DNA of 64,000 bases, taken from the NCBI RefSeq assembly GCF_910592395.1, contig NC_088309.1, forward strand, positions 5,580,501 to 5,644,500, in the 5' to 3' direction. Each line of letters begins with the position of its first letter. Position 1 is the stretch's first letter. The notes below the pieces were generated by a model. That model saw nothing but the letters and a program-made list of their open reading frames with translations, had not been told where the DNA came from and searched no databases. The position numbers and the translations under genes were made by a program. This DNA comes from Lineus longissimus (Eukaryota; Nemertea; Pilidiophora; Heteronemertea; Lineidae). Shown one piece after another: positions 22,573 to 36,900 of this stretch.

Positions 22573-25500
22573 GTATGTCAGTTTTTTGTCAAAGAATCGT
22601 GTAACTACTACACATTTCAATATGAGAACAGGCACAAGCAGAAGTTTCAGATTCTCGAAGAAGTGGAGAATTGGAGCATTGGATCAACATTGGAGCAGAT
22701 CCATGCCTTTCTGAACTGGTTGTTAGTTGCTGCATCCAACAGAGCTTGCAGTTTGAATATGATGATCACGAATTATTTATCATGTGTTAACTTTAAAACG
22801 CAACACATACATTTCATCAGCAATCAGGATGCCCGGGAAACGAAATTGCCTTTTTTGGGAGATGGACTAGTAACATCAAGATGTTCCTTTTGCTGATGAT
22901 TAAGTTCATGCGATTTACATTGTAACTGGGATTTTGTTAAACATTTGGTCAGTAGTGATACTGCTGTAAAGTATTGATACGTCTGTTAAGTAGGCCTATT
23001 GATAAGGCTATGAAGTATATTCTCCCCGTGTATTAAAGACGATGTATCACCTCGAAGGTGGACATGTGGTATGTTGTGTGGTAGTACCCAATTATAAACC
23101 GAGGTACCTCATGTTGTTTCGCAGGCAGAAATGGGCATCCTTTAGTGTTTCTGCTCAATGTAAGCTTTGTACGACGTTTGCACCAATCAATCGAATCATG
23201 AGAGTACTGTGCATGTACGTTCATGCACATACCTGAAAAAGGCCTGTGAATGACGTGCCATATGGTTCAATACTGAGGTGGCTACTTAAAACCCAGTCAC
23301 ATCTGGCTCCCTGATCAAATCTTATGCTGCTTTCTGCATCAACACACTCATTGTTGGCACCAGGGTAAAGATCGATATGAAAATAAACTTGGAACAATAT
23401 TATTGGTACCGGTGTTTTTTGTGAAAGTGGCTGTCCTCGTGACCATCAGGCAGACCTCTATCCTAATTTGCACCATTAACAATTAGGTCTTTCCTTAGAA
23501 AATCAACCACAATGTCAAAACAAACAATGATACACATGGATGCCCGTCACATTGCATGGCAGGAATTTAAGTTGGAATCAAAAATGCAAGCGCAAAGCCT
23601 CTCATCACAAATCACACGTGCTGTAAGATTGAAAAGTGATCTTGCACTGCATATCCTGTTTGCCGCATCGCACGATGTCCTGTATGATATTATGATTGTA
23701 AATGACTAACCTGGGCTAACTGAATAACCGACCATTCCGGCAGCCAGCAGTATTATTTGGCCCGCCGTATCAGTCATCAGGTATAGAAAACGACCTTGGA
23801 AATGTTGATTAATACGTTGGATACATTGTCCTAGCTCGTGGTATTACGATTCGCAATGTCTTAATGGAAAGATTCTGCTTCATACCCATCTTGTATCAAA
23901 GCACAATTAAAAACTGTTATTTGATATTTTGCAATGGATTCATCCCAGTTTCCATGACTACATGATGCACAACGTTTGTATGTCGTATGTTTAATCTGTG
24001 TGACTTTTCACCTGAAGTCATCTCAAGAAGTTGTCCTGATGGTTGACCACTGATGCCCATTTTGGAGCAAAGAGACGCTTCCTCTCCATAACTCCGGCTA
24101 AGGCTATGCGCCATGGCACCCCTACCTTCGTACTGAGCGACATCGTTGCTTCAGGTTGTCATGTAAGTTGATGGGGTTCCACATGAACAAAATGTGCGCG
24201 ACTCGCTGCGAGAGATTGTTACCAAGTTTTCTAAACGTGACCTTAATGCTGCCTCTTGCCGAGGATGAAGCACGACTGTGCATGTGATATCATCTTGCAA
24301 CTCGAGGTCAGCTGGACAAGCCTTGGTGAGAATGAGATCGAGCGATCAGGCAGAATGTCCTTCAGGATTTCAAATTATGCTAACACGACTAATTTGGCGC
24401 CGCGGACTGTTCGTGCGCAATGATGAAACAGGCCTTCGAGAATTCCCCCACATTCAGACAGGGGAGCTAACTAACATTTGCTATTCCCAATATCACGTAT
24501 CACTGTTTTTATATTAATGATAAATTGCCAATACGAACTGTTTATACTGCTAGCTAATTGGCACTGTGCACATGGCATTCGATTGGAAATCGTTCCCAAT
24601 GTGAAATCGCAAAGATTGGCGGCACATGTCTGTTTATGAAGATTCTCTACGCTTTTTGTATCAGAGTTCTTCAGTGTAGCCTAATGCTTACGACTACAAC
24701 CCTCTATTTTGACCATCACTTATCTCCCCTTCAGTTTTTCATCTATACTTTCGGGAAATAACAGACATGTTGATCGGACTTTGAAGGTAGCCATTGCCAG
24801 AAGCATGCTGTATACTAATGCTTTATGTTGCTTTATGTTATACTAATGCTTTACGCTGCTCCCAAGGTAGTTTTAAAACTGTGATTGACAAAGACAAATA
24901 TTTATATTCTGTTTACAGCTGTTTCGTTGGCTTGAATCAAGTACAGTGAACATGGGATTCTGGTGTTAAACATGCTTAACACTCGAACTAGTTTTTTTCT
25001 CTCACCGATCAGAGCAACAACTGGAGCAATGTACAAACATCATGCATTCTTTGTTCGATAGAACCTAAGAACAATGATTGAATGCACAGTGCAATGTACT
25101 GCCGTATACGCTGTACAGTGTGACAACGCCCTGTACTTTTTACTGTGCAATGTAATGTACATAACACAGAACAGTCCTCGCTCATTGCTGAAATTCTTGC
25201 TCTGGGGAAAGTTGAGCAATCGAATACAAAACGCTTTAGCAATCGCACTTGAAACGCTTTTCCGAAAAATGGAAAATCATTTCCTGATTTCTGTGGCATC
25301 AGACATATGCGTTATACCAAGAATAAACAAAGACTTGGTAATGTTGATCGATCTGTTCAGATGACAATCAATCAATGGTTGTCTCAACCAATACTGAAGT
25401 GACGAAGTGACTATCACCGTATAAAAAACAATTATTGTAACATAGTCAGTGGGGCGATATCAGACAGTCTGTGTCGAGTGTATATTTTCGATTGGAAAAC

Positions 25501-28500
25501 ATAGATCGATAAGAAAGCAGGCCTGAAGCAAGAATCACAACAAAATGTTATGTTATGTAGCATTCTATCCTATCTACGCCATTACAGCAAAGTGTTCGTA
25601 GTTTGCCCATTTCGGTAAATCCGTAATGGCCAATAAGCTCCACTGAGTAATGGATTAGATAGTTGGTACTTAGAGGTGTTTAGGGATAAACTGAGACCTG
25701 TCTGAAACACCCCGGCTGGAGCAAGACAATCAAGGTAGCTGGCCATGAAATAAGTGATCGATGCAATCGTATCTTAACTTAAAGGCATTTCCTGATTTTT
25801 TCAGAATAAAATTTTCTGAAAATGCTTAAGTAGGCCATTGCTTGCTTGTAAAGATACTAAATTCTTCTAATAGTGCACCAGGTACATAAACAAAACATTG
25901 TTTGCAACATCACCACCATCATCATCGCCATTGTCATCCTACGGTGTGGCATCCTCCTTATTACTTCGCCTGTTTCTAAAATGGAGTCTTGTCTACTGGT
26001 ACCCGTCTTATCTTCAATTTACAACTACAACATAAAGTAACTAGTACAAGGAACGAGTACTGTACGTTTATAGGCTGCACCCATTCTACCTCAAACATGT
26101 CAAATCACAGGCCTAGCCTCTTATTTAAATATAGAAATTAACAACATTAGCCCGAGATCCTCTGACGCAGGTCTATTCAATATTTTCGTTGCTTGGTAAC
26201 TAGAACGAAAATCCGATAATAGTTGAGCAAAGATGGGGGGCCTATGGTATTGGAAGAAAGCTACAATGTACTGAGAATATCCAAGCGACAAAACGATGTT
26301 GCTTGTGACTTGTAGTTAGTCGTTTTTTTCATAGCTTTCGTTGGTACATGTATATTGAAATGTCAACAGCACTCTTACTGATAACGTTCTGAACAACAGG
26401 CCACTAGTTCGAGAAATATGTTATCCACCGACGAACGTAGAAGAGTGAGGACCAAGAACAAGAAGTTTTTCATCTGCTACATGTATCTTATTCAAAATAA
26501 TGATAAAAGTAGAGTTTCGTCTATCTGTAATCACGGTTGCTGTGAGACATCCACTGGTTTCTGTCGCGCAAACTGCTTCCCACTATTACTCCAAGCTACT
26601 GGTCTGCACATGTACATTCATCTTTCAAACTCCAGTCTCTGGCAGTATCACATGTCAGAGTTGCGACTACACGGCGCTCAAGACTAATACTCATATTTTG
26701 CCATCTCTGCCATGTAGAATGAATACAGAACAAGAAGGAGAAATCCTTATATTCGTCTGCTAGTAACCAAAATACGTATGATTCAGTTCATCTGTTCACG
26801 TTACAGTGAATTTCGAGGTTCTTTTGGGGGGACACTCTGTAGAAGGGGGTTGATACGCATGTACTGATGGAGTCGACCTTAGCAAGCTTGGCATAACAAG
26901 GCCTAGGGTTGCAGGTACTTGATGCCTACACGATCGATAACATTGAGTCATATCAAAAGCAACTGATACCATGGATAGCCCATGCTCAGGTACAGATCAT
27001 GAGATCAATCTTTCGCTCATCGCCCCCTAGCTTCTTTTATCAACAGGAGGATGATCCTGCATGCGTATCAAAGCAAATAAAAGGCCTTATCTTGACTCTC
27101 ATGGTTTAATATTCCCTTTAAATGTGACGTAAATTGGTAAGATGTAAAAACCTAGTAGTAAAAATACTAAATCATTTGAAACGCATCAACGTTTGTCGTG
27201 TTTTGTCGATATTTTTTAAACTGATCGAGAAATCGTATAATTGTTTTTTTCGCTCACTGTTTGAAAAAAATGTTGTATAGTATCAATTAACTCAAACTTA
27301 TGGTGTATGCTGCTGGTAGGCCTATATTAGTTAAATTCGTGAATTTATCTCATAGTTCTTCATCATGACATTTCAAAGATGGTTTGTTAATCAAAATCGT
27401 TCGGTACTAAAGCCAATGGAGAGTCGCGGTACCAACATGTAATCAGACTTTTAAAAAAAACGGACTAATATCATGTATTGAATGATCAAATAATCGAAAA
27501 TATTCAGAAATATAATTTTGCTTTATCATATTGCATGCATTGAAATCGTACGACTTTTGATGGACTCTCTTTTATCATTCTTGCAAGGTCCTATATCTTA
27601 ATTGACTGTTCTGATTCTATTTTTCTATTATACAGATACAAGGAAGGAGATTCGTGAATGTCATAAACAGTAGTTAAGCCGAAAAGCACAATCAGTAAAA
27701 ACAGCACATCGTTCTTTGCTCAACAACACTCGCTACAATGTTCAACCTCGACCATCCACAAAGGAGGTCAATGATTTCTCCCCTCACGCCCCAGGGACGC
27801 GGTTTCCGTTTCAAAATGTCATCCTTGCCTCAACGGCAAATACGTACATAGAAGGAAAAATATAATTATCTTTTCTAGTGAACTATCTGCTACGACGATT
27901 GAAACTCGGTTTCGACCAAGACACCTGTCGTTCAAAGGAGTAACACAAAGGCAAAGACGATTGTTCACGCAGGATTGAAGATGCATTTTATCCTATGTTC
28001 ACCGAGAACTGGTTCAGGAAGGACATAAAAAAACATCAGGATAAAGAATTATATAGAGGATACAAGCTTTACAACACACTCAAATCGACAAGGGAATTTC
28101 GAGCTTTTTTATCAGCCTCTTCAACGGCATTCGTCACCAGAACGTGACTGTTCATCGAAGCTTGAGAACGCCAAAAAGACCAAGAATATCTTTCTCAATG
28201 GATGAGTGTCATGTACATGCATTGTAGGTCGTGCTTCTCAACAGTATGTTCCTAAATTTTTACAGGATATTATAGGATTTCACAAATGGCGGCGTTTACA
28301 AACAAACTTTTGATACAATGCGTTACGTGTAGAGAATTTTAGTAAATTTTCACAAACAAACGATTTCATACGATTAATAACGATTTGGTGGGAAAAAATT
28401 GCTTTGCACGTATAGTGCTGTATCGTGAACTTGTTTGTAAACGATGCTGTTGATGAGTTATATCGTGTGGAAGCTTTAACTATTTGGTGCCATCATACAA

Positions 28501-31500
28501 CACATTAAGAAGGTCGACCTGAACCACAACACAAGTAATCACTGGGAGGCAAAATATATCGGGCGCTTCGACTTCGCAATATTTTTGTGGAAAATCTAGC
28601 TCAATTATTAGTTTTGGGCAGCTTATCTGCATATAATAATATGCTGTCCGTATTTAACTTCGTAGAAAACTCAAAAACGGATAAGAGTTGGCATTAAACA
28701 TAAGGTTTCTTACCCATCCTTAATGTCTACTGTAAATATTGCTTTAGCACTTCAGCTGTTACTACTTCTGGTCTTCTATTTTAATTTACGCTGTATCAAT
28801 TAAACATTGCACAGAATGTACACTATATTGCATATGTTTTTTATGTATAATTGAATGCATATCAACACGAAAGTCTGCTGTCTGCAATGAATAATCATAC
28901 ATGAATTTGGTGAAGTTGTGTTGTGTTCAAACACTATTTGCGATAGGGGTGAATTTTAATGAATAGTTCGAATACATCGTGTGTACACATCAGCCATCAA
29001 GAGCACTGTCAATGATGATGCTCGTTTTGCTGTATTTAAGGTATTTGGAGTGTGTTTTAGGATTAGCAAGATTTGATAAAGTCTAGTATTGAAAATGAGA
29101 ATAACTTGTCAGTGAAAATAAATCATAAATGACTACAGAATCGTCGAATCCAAAATGGATACTAAATCAGTGGGACCCATCACCGTCACATCTCAGTGGA
29201 ACCGCCACAAAATGCAGTACGTTTTCTAACCTTTGAGCCAAAACACCCTCCATATTCTAGAAGTTCATGTGTGGTCGACAGTGCACCTAAAAAGCCTAAT
29301 AATTGCTGAGAAAAACTGCCAGTGTTTCCCTTCAAATCCTTCGTTCCCGGTGATGCGTTGTCCGATTTGAGCAAAAATGATATGTTTTCTGTGAAAACAA
29401 TTACCAAAACCAAAGATCTTTGTGTCGAATATCGTGTATCGGACTAACAGTTCCCTTGTTTCAGTCGTCAGTATGTTTACATCGACCTTACAACAAAGAA
29501 TGCCCATTGGAACCATCAAAGCGCTCCTGAAAATCTGTTGTTGGATGTTGGTTTGCACAGAGAAAGATAAACGGAGTCGTATTTCATTATCCTACGAAAG
29601 AATTTCTGATTTCTTTATGCATCCTGCTCTCGGCTAAATCTTTATGAACAAGAAGCTTCTACAAGTACCATGAGGAGGTGATAATATCAATAAAAGACAG
29701 TAACTTTGGTTATGAGGAATGTTATGAAACCCTTTTCCTTGCTTCTACAAAGCATTTTAAAAATGTATACATCAATCTGATATTTATGTTTAGTATCTTC
29801 TACAGGGCTTCGGCTGTTTCAAACTACATCTTATTGTGTATTTTTTGTGAATGGTTAGTCATTTTTCGTATTACATGTAACCTGCGGCTGATATTATGAG
29901 TCATGTTACCAATGCCATGTACAGCGGAATTCGAGGCCCGCTTACAGAACAAATATTTTTTCTTTTTAGTGATTCATAAGGAATTGAAAGCGCGCTTCCT
30001 TATGCGGAATGCTCCTGACATTGGCCTTGGAATAGGAGACATTGCCATGGACATGTACATGGAGATAGATGACAGGAGACTCTCAGCACTTTCAATTGAC
30101 CGGGGTTGAAAATGAAACACTGATTATGTGCACGTCATCTTGTCGTTTACAAAATGATTTGGCAACTTCAATTGCCACATGACCACAGCCTCAAAAAGCA
30201 TGACAATAGTGACGTCTTGGCCCCAATCAACCATATCTCAACCGTCGGAATATTAACTTCAGATTTCTCTCTCTGCTGATATCATTATTCATTTTACACA
30301 ATGGAGATATGATTACGAGCATAGATTTGTATTAACTTCTGGTCTCTGCACGAACAGAGTGGTTTCACGGCTGTAAGGAGTTATTAATCCTCTTTGTGGT
30401 CAAATAGATTGGACAGGGCGTGGTTGCAGGGACGTGCAAGCTTAACACCTCAAGCATTCATATCCGCTAATACTTAAGGCCATGAGATGAAGCAGTCGAG
30501 CTAGAAGACTTCAAAGGGTGAAAAGCCATGTTACAGACTTGGTTGGGAACATGCATCGATGTATATCAGTTTTCCTTTAAGTATTGAAGATCCCCGTTCC
30601 GAAATGCAATAGTTGCCGAATGAACAATGTGTACAAGATCACAGTGTTGCTTCACTTTGTTGGCGAGCGCCACTGGCAGTTTTCTGTTTCACAATTGCTA
30701 AGGACAGGTACATTATCCTTCCGAAGATAGTGCCCTCTCTGAGAGAGATGATATCTTCCTTACATTGTTATTAGGCTATGCTTTAAAGATAGAGTATGCC
30801 AGCATATTACAAAGCTGTAGCCTATGGACGTGGTTTTCTTGTGAGAACGAAATGACGACCCTCCAACGAAGCCCGCGACGAAGACATGCGCCGAAACGAT
30901 GCCTACATGTATCGTTCAGAACTCGCCAGAATTTTAAAGACAATGTAAGTATGGATGACAGTCTGATAATAATATCTTGCCAACCGAGTTGGAGCAGAAC
31001 TTTGCTTTAAGATGTCTTGTTCTGAACGAGCCCCGATTCCAGGAGCACAATATCCCTTCATCACAAAGGGATTCAATTAGCCCAACATCACCGCGCCTGG
31101 TAGGCTCGGAAATGACAGAAACTAGCTCCTGAAGGGAACAGGTCATCGAGCTTTTGTTGTCGCAAGGGATAAAGGGAGGAATAATGGTGTGTAGGGTTGA
31201 CTTTCGACAGTCTCGAATGCAACCCATATTGCAAGAGGTATCAGAGGTAATGCATTAGTCCCCTGTGTGACATTTTTGCTCGGTGTTGTCAACAACTCTC
31301 CAATATTATCCTACATACATGTAAACGTTAGTAATGTGGACTGCCTAACTCATGTTTTTGATATTCTTACACGTCATCTGGCTAGCTAAGCATACGTCCT
31401 TTCAGTTAAATCGAAACGGAAATAACAATAGTATGAAATAGTGTTAACAAACAGACCCCTTTTTCAGAGATCAAATGCATCTATATACAAAATACATACA

Positions 31501-31775
31501 GATTACTCCCAGTCAACCTTGAAGAGACGGCACTGCCATTGCCCATCCAATTAAATGTCAAGTTCGGGGCCTTGCCCCCTTAATCTGCGTGATTGACACC
31601 ATTCATTCACTCCAATACCCGGTTATTGGGAGCCATATGGTACTGACAGCACCAGTATCGATGATAAATCAACTTAAATTGATCCACTTCGTTATATATC
31701 TCGTACCTAGAATCCTTCAACTTTTAAAAAGGTTCAAGGTTATTGACAATACAAATCAAGGTAGCCGCAGAAGAT

Positions 31776-31789
31776 GGGGGGGGGGGGGG
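31776..31789. repeat. G14 homopolymer
   Basis: Fourteen consecutive G in an otherwise mixed sequence, a polymerase-slippage-prone tract that may also form stacked G structures. Confidence 0.95.
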
Positions 31790-33830
31790 CTTGCTTTGAT
31801 GATACTGGTACTGGTGCTTTGAGTCTAGCCACCCTGTACATTTCTTCAAACCGCATCATTCTCCCTAGAAATCATGTGAGACGACCATGACTTCCTTACT
31901 CTCTAGACAAAATAATGTCCAATCACTTGTCTCTCCAGTTGCCTACTTCATCAAGTCTAATACCTTTGGTAGCGCTTTATCAGCAATTCTAGGGCCACCC
32001 AGTCTAAGGCTGTGCACGTTTGTCACAAAATAGTCCGCTGGGGTAACATCCATAACGCTCCAGATCAACTTGCTTCGACAGAACTGTCAGCTTGTCAATG
32101 CTGTAACCAGAGTCTAGTAACTTGATAGTTTATCTCGGATGGGATTTCATACTCTGCATCAAACAACGCCTTTTTTCCTATTTTCCGATAAATTGTCATG
32201 TACGTGTTATGTTCGAAGAATGCTTTACATGTTTGGCCTGCTGTTAGTGATGCAGGTTTTTAGCCTCAGCAACTCGCAAGGGATTAGCTCATTTTGAGTT
32301 TTATTTAACCAATTGAAGACTGGGTTTTGCTTTTCAACAAATATCGAAAGGGTTCCGCGTTGTTTACAATTATGTATTTTCTTTATCAAGAGTGCCACGT
32401 ATGATGAAGTCTATAGCCTTACTGCGTCTCCCCCAGTCAGAGTGGCATGCCATATGTTTCATCTGACTAGACATAAGCTGAGACTGCTTCATTAGTTACT
32501 GAGAAATCGACATAAAGGCCAAGTTGGACCATAATGTCATGACCAACGGATCGAACTACTATGCGCGTATATGTCAAATCACCCGTTTCTTGAATGTTCA
32601 GAAACGGTATTTGATCTTGAAACTGAAGAGTATGTACATGTCTATCACCGGCCATTTAAAAGAAAAGAACTCACCTAAATGTTCTATTCTATGTCGTCGA
32701 TCTGAAATGAGAAAATGAAAATATATTTATTACTTTCAATGGAAATGTACTATCAGAAATGGGTGAAGAGACCTTGGTGCCACCAAAAATATCGAGGATA
32801 TCGAGAACCAGAGGGTGGAGGAGCGCATTGGCTTGAATAAGCAGACGGGAGTTGTGCCTGTTGCGTTCCAAACATTCACCCCCTCTCCTTCCCTCACCCC
32901 GCATCCTGCTCCCAACGAGACTTATTTATGAACCGATAGTTACAGTTGAATCTCTGCTGGCTAATGATATCGATTTGGTGCCTATACAACTTCAATGATT
33001 AATCGCACGGTCTAGAGCGCAGAACGAAGCGTCCACGCGGGGCAATATCGTGATATACTCTTTCGGCGATCTTTTGTTCTGCTGCCCAATACTATTGATT
33101 TTGATTTTTAAAATATAATTTTTAGTCTAGTGTTTCTTTGCTGGTGAGATTGTTAATAATGACTTTGATCATGTTTCCGTGGTTATGCTTCTTCTACGAG
33201 CTTGATTTTGATTAAACGATGTTTTTGTAAGCAATGTTCAGCGTATTTTTCTTGGAAGTCGTCTTATAGTGCGCGAGCCAGACAAGCCTAAAAACTCCTG
33301 GAAGAATTAAAACGTATGACATCCACCCCAAAATATCTGAGCTACGAGTTATTTTTAATATTTTGTTTGCTTTATATTATACGTTCTACTGTGTCCATTC
33401 TGATTAGAACGCTGGTCTCCTAGAAATGAACTGGACAGTAAGATGTCTGGACAACACATGTTCTTCTGGGCAAATACTTCGGTAACGGCACTGTTGCAAC
33501 GTTACTTGTATTGATACTGAGATTTGTATTGATACTGAGATACTAGTAACTAAAAAAGCTTCTAGTATGGTTCAAAAGAAGTATCTAAAACATATATCTG
33601 AAAATAGACTGACCAACTTCGGAGCTGCGAGATATGTCTAGAAGTACATCCATATCAATTAACCAGGATAAAAAAGGCCCACCCGAGTCCAATTGGTTAG
33701 TGATGAACCCGTCATGTCCGATCAAAAGGGAACTCCACCGGACCATGCATGATTAAACACAAGTTGGATAATATTTGGAAATCTTCCCCCGTGATACGTT
33801 CGTGATGCATCGGTATATGATAGCATACAT

Positions 33831-33943
33831 TAGGGAGGTTGAGATCAGGGAGTTATCACGGGTCTTTATACGTTTACGTATAGAAAATTAATCAATTCGT
33901 CATCTTCTTACGGAGTGATAAGTCCCTAATCTCAACCTCCCTA
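33831..33943. mobile_element. Foldback MITE with TA ends, 113 bp
   Basis: The left arm 33,831-33,859 (TAGGGAGGTTGAGAT...) and right arm 33,915-33,943 are 29-base inverted repeats with two mismatches, separated by a 55-base loop. TA at both tips matches a TA target-site pattern, as for the 16.1-kb element, but the arm sequence is unrelated, so it is a different family. There is no coding capacity. Confidence 0.75.
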
Positions 33944-36900
33944 TTACTGATCAGTATCGTCTTTTGAGCTCCACATTGATTTGTCGTTGTTAGTTTATGG
34001 ATGTTTGGCTTTTCTTTCACGAAGGTTTTTTAAACATCTGCCGATAAGATATCGCAGTCAGTTACTTCTGTGTATATTCCTACATAGCATCATACGCTGT
34101 GGTGAATCCTTGAACCCATTTAGCCAATTGACGTCACGTAGATTTTCCGATACCACTTCTTCTAACATCCATTTGTCTTCACAGGATTTATCGGAAACAT
34201 AAAGCGAACAATTTCTCTATCTTACAAAGACATTGCTAGACAATTAGCATTCCCCTCTATATAAGAAAAACAGGCTCTGAAGACAAACTGTATCGCTTAT
34301 AACTACGTCCACGGATAAGGTAAACATTTCACCAAAGCGTTTTCTATAATGAAAACATAGGTGACAAAGGGTTCCTCTCCCATGGACATTATTAAAAAGA
34401 TGTTTCATTTTCTAATTGTTCAGAATCTTTGTCATACCATTCGATAGAAAAAAGGTCATGAGAGGCCTACCATTGTGACAAGGTATAAAGGATGCAAAAA
34501 TAGTCTCCCGCAACTTATTGAGAGGTAAACCTACCCTTGATGACTTAAAAAGAAGAATCAAATGCCAATACGCGATGACGAGGCTGGCCCAAATGTTGAG
34601 TACACTATGCGGCAAGAGGAAACAAGTAAGATTGTCCGGCTCTGTGAATCGCTAAAATTGGAAAATACCATGTTAAATTCTCAATATACGGACCGTGTCG
34701 AGGATACCGTCTATGGTTGAATATTCCGCCCTGCTGTCTGTTCAGCTTCAAGAAAAGGGAAATGATCAGGCCTGTGTCTCTTTCTAAGCCTTACCTAAGA
34801 AGCGGGTATGCGATGTAACGATGTCAGCCTACTAATAGGCCTACATGTACATGGCGGAGAAATATTTTGAAGGAGGAGAAGAATTGAAAATTGAACTTTG
34901 GTGTCTCAAAGTATTTACGCTTACCAATCCTTTCACGGTCCTTTCAGCTATTGAGGTTGTTAGCAAGTCGTACAGTCCTTATTGCGTTGAGTTATATCAA
35001 ACATTATAGAATCACTTCCTCTTCAGGCAAACAACTTGGCGATATAACCACCCATCAATCGCGCTAAAGGTATTTAGCCAACGATTAGCCCTTATGTAAC
35101 CGACATCAATAGATAGGCGCACCTAGGGATCCAGACAGACTAGCCATAGGGATGCTAATCCGATCTCTCGTTACTTTATGGATCAAGAGAGATCCCAAGC
35201 CTCCAACACGTTACACCATACGTGCATTAAAATGGTCATGTACATTACACTTTACTATCCAAACATGTTATATTTCAGCTTAACCTTGCCTGTAACCTAC
35301 TCATAGTGTACATTCTTGTGTGTAAAATGTACAGGTGGTTCCTTCAATATTGCAGTGGAATGAGAATGATTGTACGCAATTGTATAATGATGGGCCATGT
35401 GACACATGGTGTAAGAGAGTATCTTTTTCATAAATGTGTCTCACGATGATTTTACCAGGTGCCATATTCAAATTGACGAGAACTATGTAGGTCGGTACCA
35501 TGTGCTCAGGGTCGACATAATTTTCTTCTCTGATGCGTTCTTGTTAACAGCAAATTCAACGGCGTTACATTTACTTCGGCGATAACTGGGACTTCATGCG
35601 GAAGATTACGATAGCATATTGTCACCAAATGGTAATTCGACTCAACTCTGCATCTGGTTTGAGAAACTGGCTCATCAGATACCAGATCAGATTTATGACA
35701 GTGCGTGATGATATTATGGGATGGGGCATTTTTCATGACAAAGTTACACGATAACTTGTCAAGCGCACACGTCCGAGCAAATATCGAACGTCCCGGCCTG
35801 TGATCTCAGACGGCGGCTGCGGTTCATTTGTAACGGGTAGACGACTCGAGTGTAATGGCTCCCAAACGGCCGCTGGCTTTCATAAATTGTCCTGTGAAAC
35901 CTCGAGAACGGCACGGCGTGGCTGAGGAGTTGCTGTTTGAAAGATCCAGTGGGATAGTTAAGGAATCAAGGCCCACCATGGACACCATTCAACTGACTTA
36001 ATATAGCATTAGTTATTGAGGAAACATTTAAGAAAGCGTTTACGTTACACTCAACCGATCAAATGGTGAATGACCTCTGACGGCTTGAGTTTCTTTGGTA
36101 GCTCTAATCTGAAAGCCATGCTGACCAATCTTCAATTGATAGAAATTATTAGAAATTAGCCTAAAGATTCCGGTATAGATTCTCATGTTTCAGACTTGCA
36201 AAATTATGCCCAGGAATTTATATAGTTAGTGACATTGCACGTTATCAAAACAAACTCACTGCATCGAACTGCTTGTTGTTTTTTCTCTTGGTTTGTTCCA
36301 TAAACACATCATAAATCAAAGTCGTATAAATATATTAGTCAGCGATTGATCTTTTCTCGAATGTTTTGCGCAGACCGCATCTCAGGGGATGCAGACAGCA
36401 TCACAGATCTATCGCATCAACCACTGCTGCTGCAATCAACGCACCCCTAATAGCCTCCGATTAATCTTTAGCGAAAGATGCGGCTGCCTTCTCTGTGATT
36501 CCCCGCTCCATCTCAAATCCTACTTGGAAATTTTCAGCCTTGCCGATTCATCTTTTCACGTTTCATAAAATCGTTGATGTCAAAAGTTTTCGAAACGTGA
36601 TTAAAGAATTTGACGATATATTTCGAACTGCTGAATACATAGTCATTTTGCATAAATAGTAACAACGTAAATGAGAGACGATTAAAACGCATTTCAGGAA
36701 GTCAACATTTTAATGCGTCGATACATCATCGATTTATCGAGTTTGTAAATCATGACGTCATTCCTTCAAGTTTGTTTAAATTTTTCTTGAAAAATTTTTA
36801 AAGATGACAACGCCAATGGTTATTCATATATGACGTGATTTACGTACTCGACTACTGTTATGAAATTTGAAGCTCAAAACAAGCCTCGCCGCACCCTATA

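Larger units (their letters stand above)
19341..33830. other. Long gene-poor stretch
   Basis: No firm gene. Items seen: a G+C-rich patch at 20,230-20,370 with an inverted CCAAT box; a plus frame ending at TAA 22,166-22,168 that is Lys-rich near its end (LTKGLAPKKLPRKRISA), preceded by an AG after a weak pyrimidine tract; facing and direct GTGCAATGTA words at 25,085-25,160; an ATC/ACC-rich patch near 25,910; two copies of an 18-base TTGTATTGATACTGAGAT-like unit at 33,510-33,545; and G14 at 31,776-31,789. Otherwise A+T-rich DNA with ACATGTA words. Confidence 0.35.

Noticed and set aside
32660-32904. Minus-strand frame plus a 27-base segment between TTCTCATTTCAG and GTGAGT
   Set aside because: The implied intron between them would be only about 30 bases, too short for spliceosomal removal, and the microexon has no supported partners.
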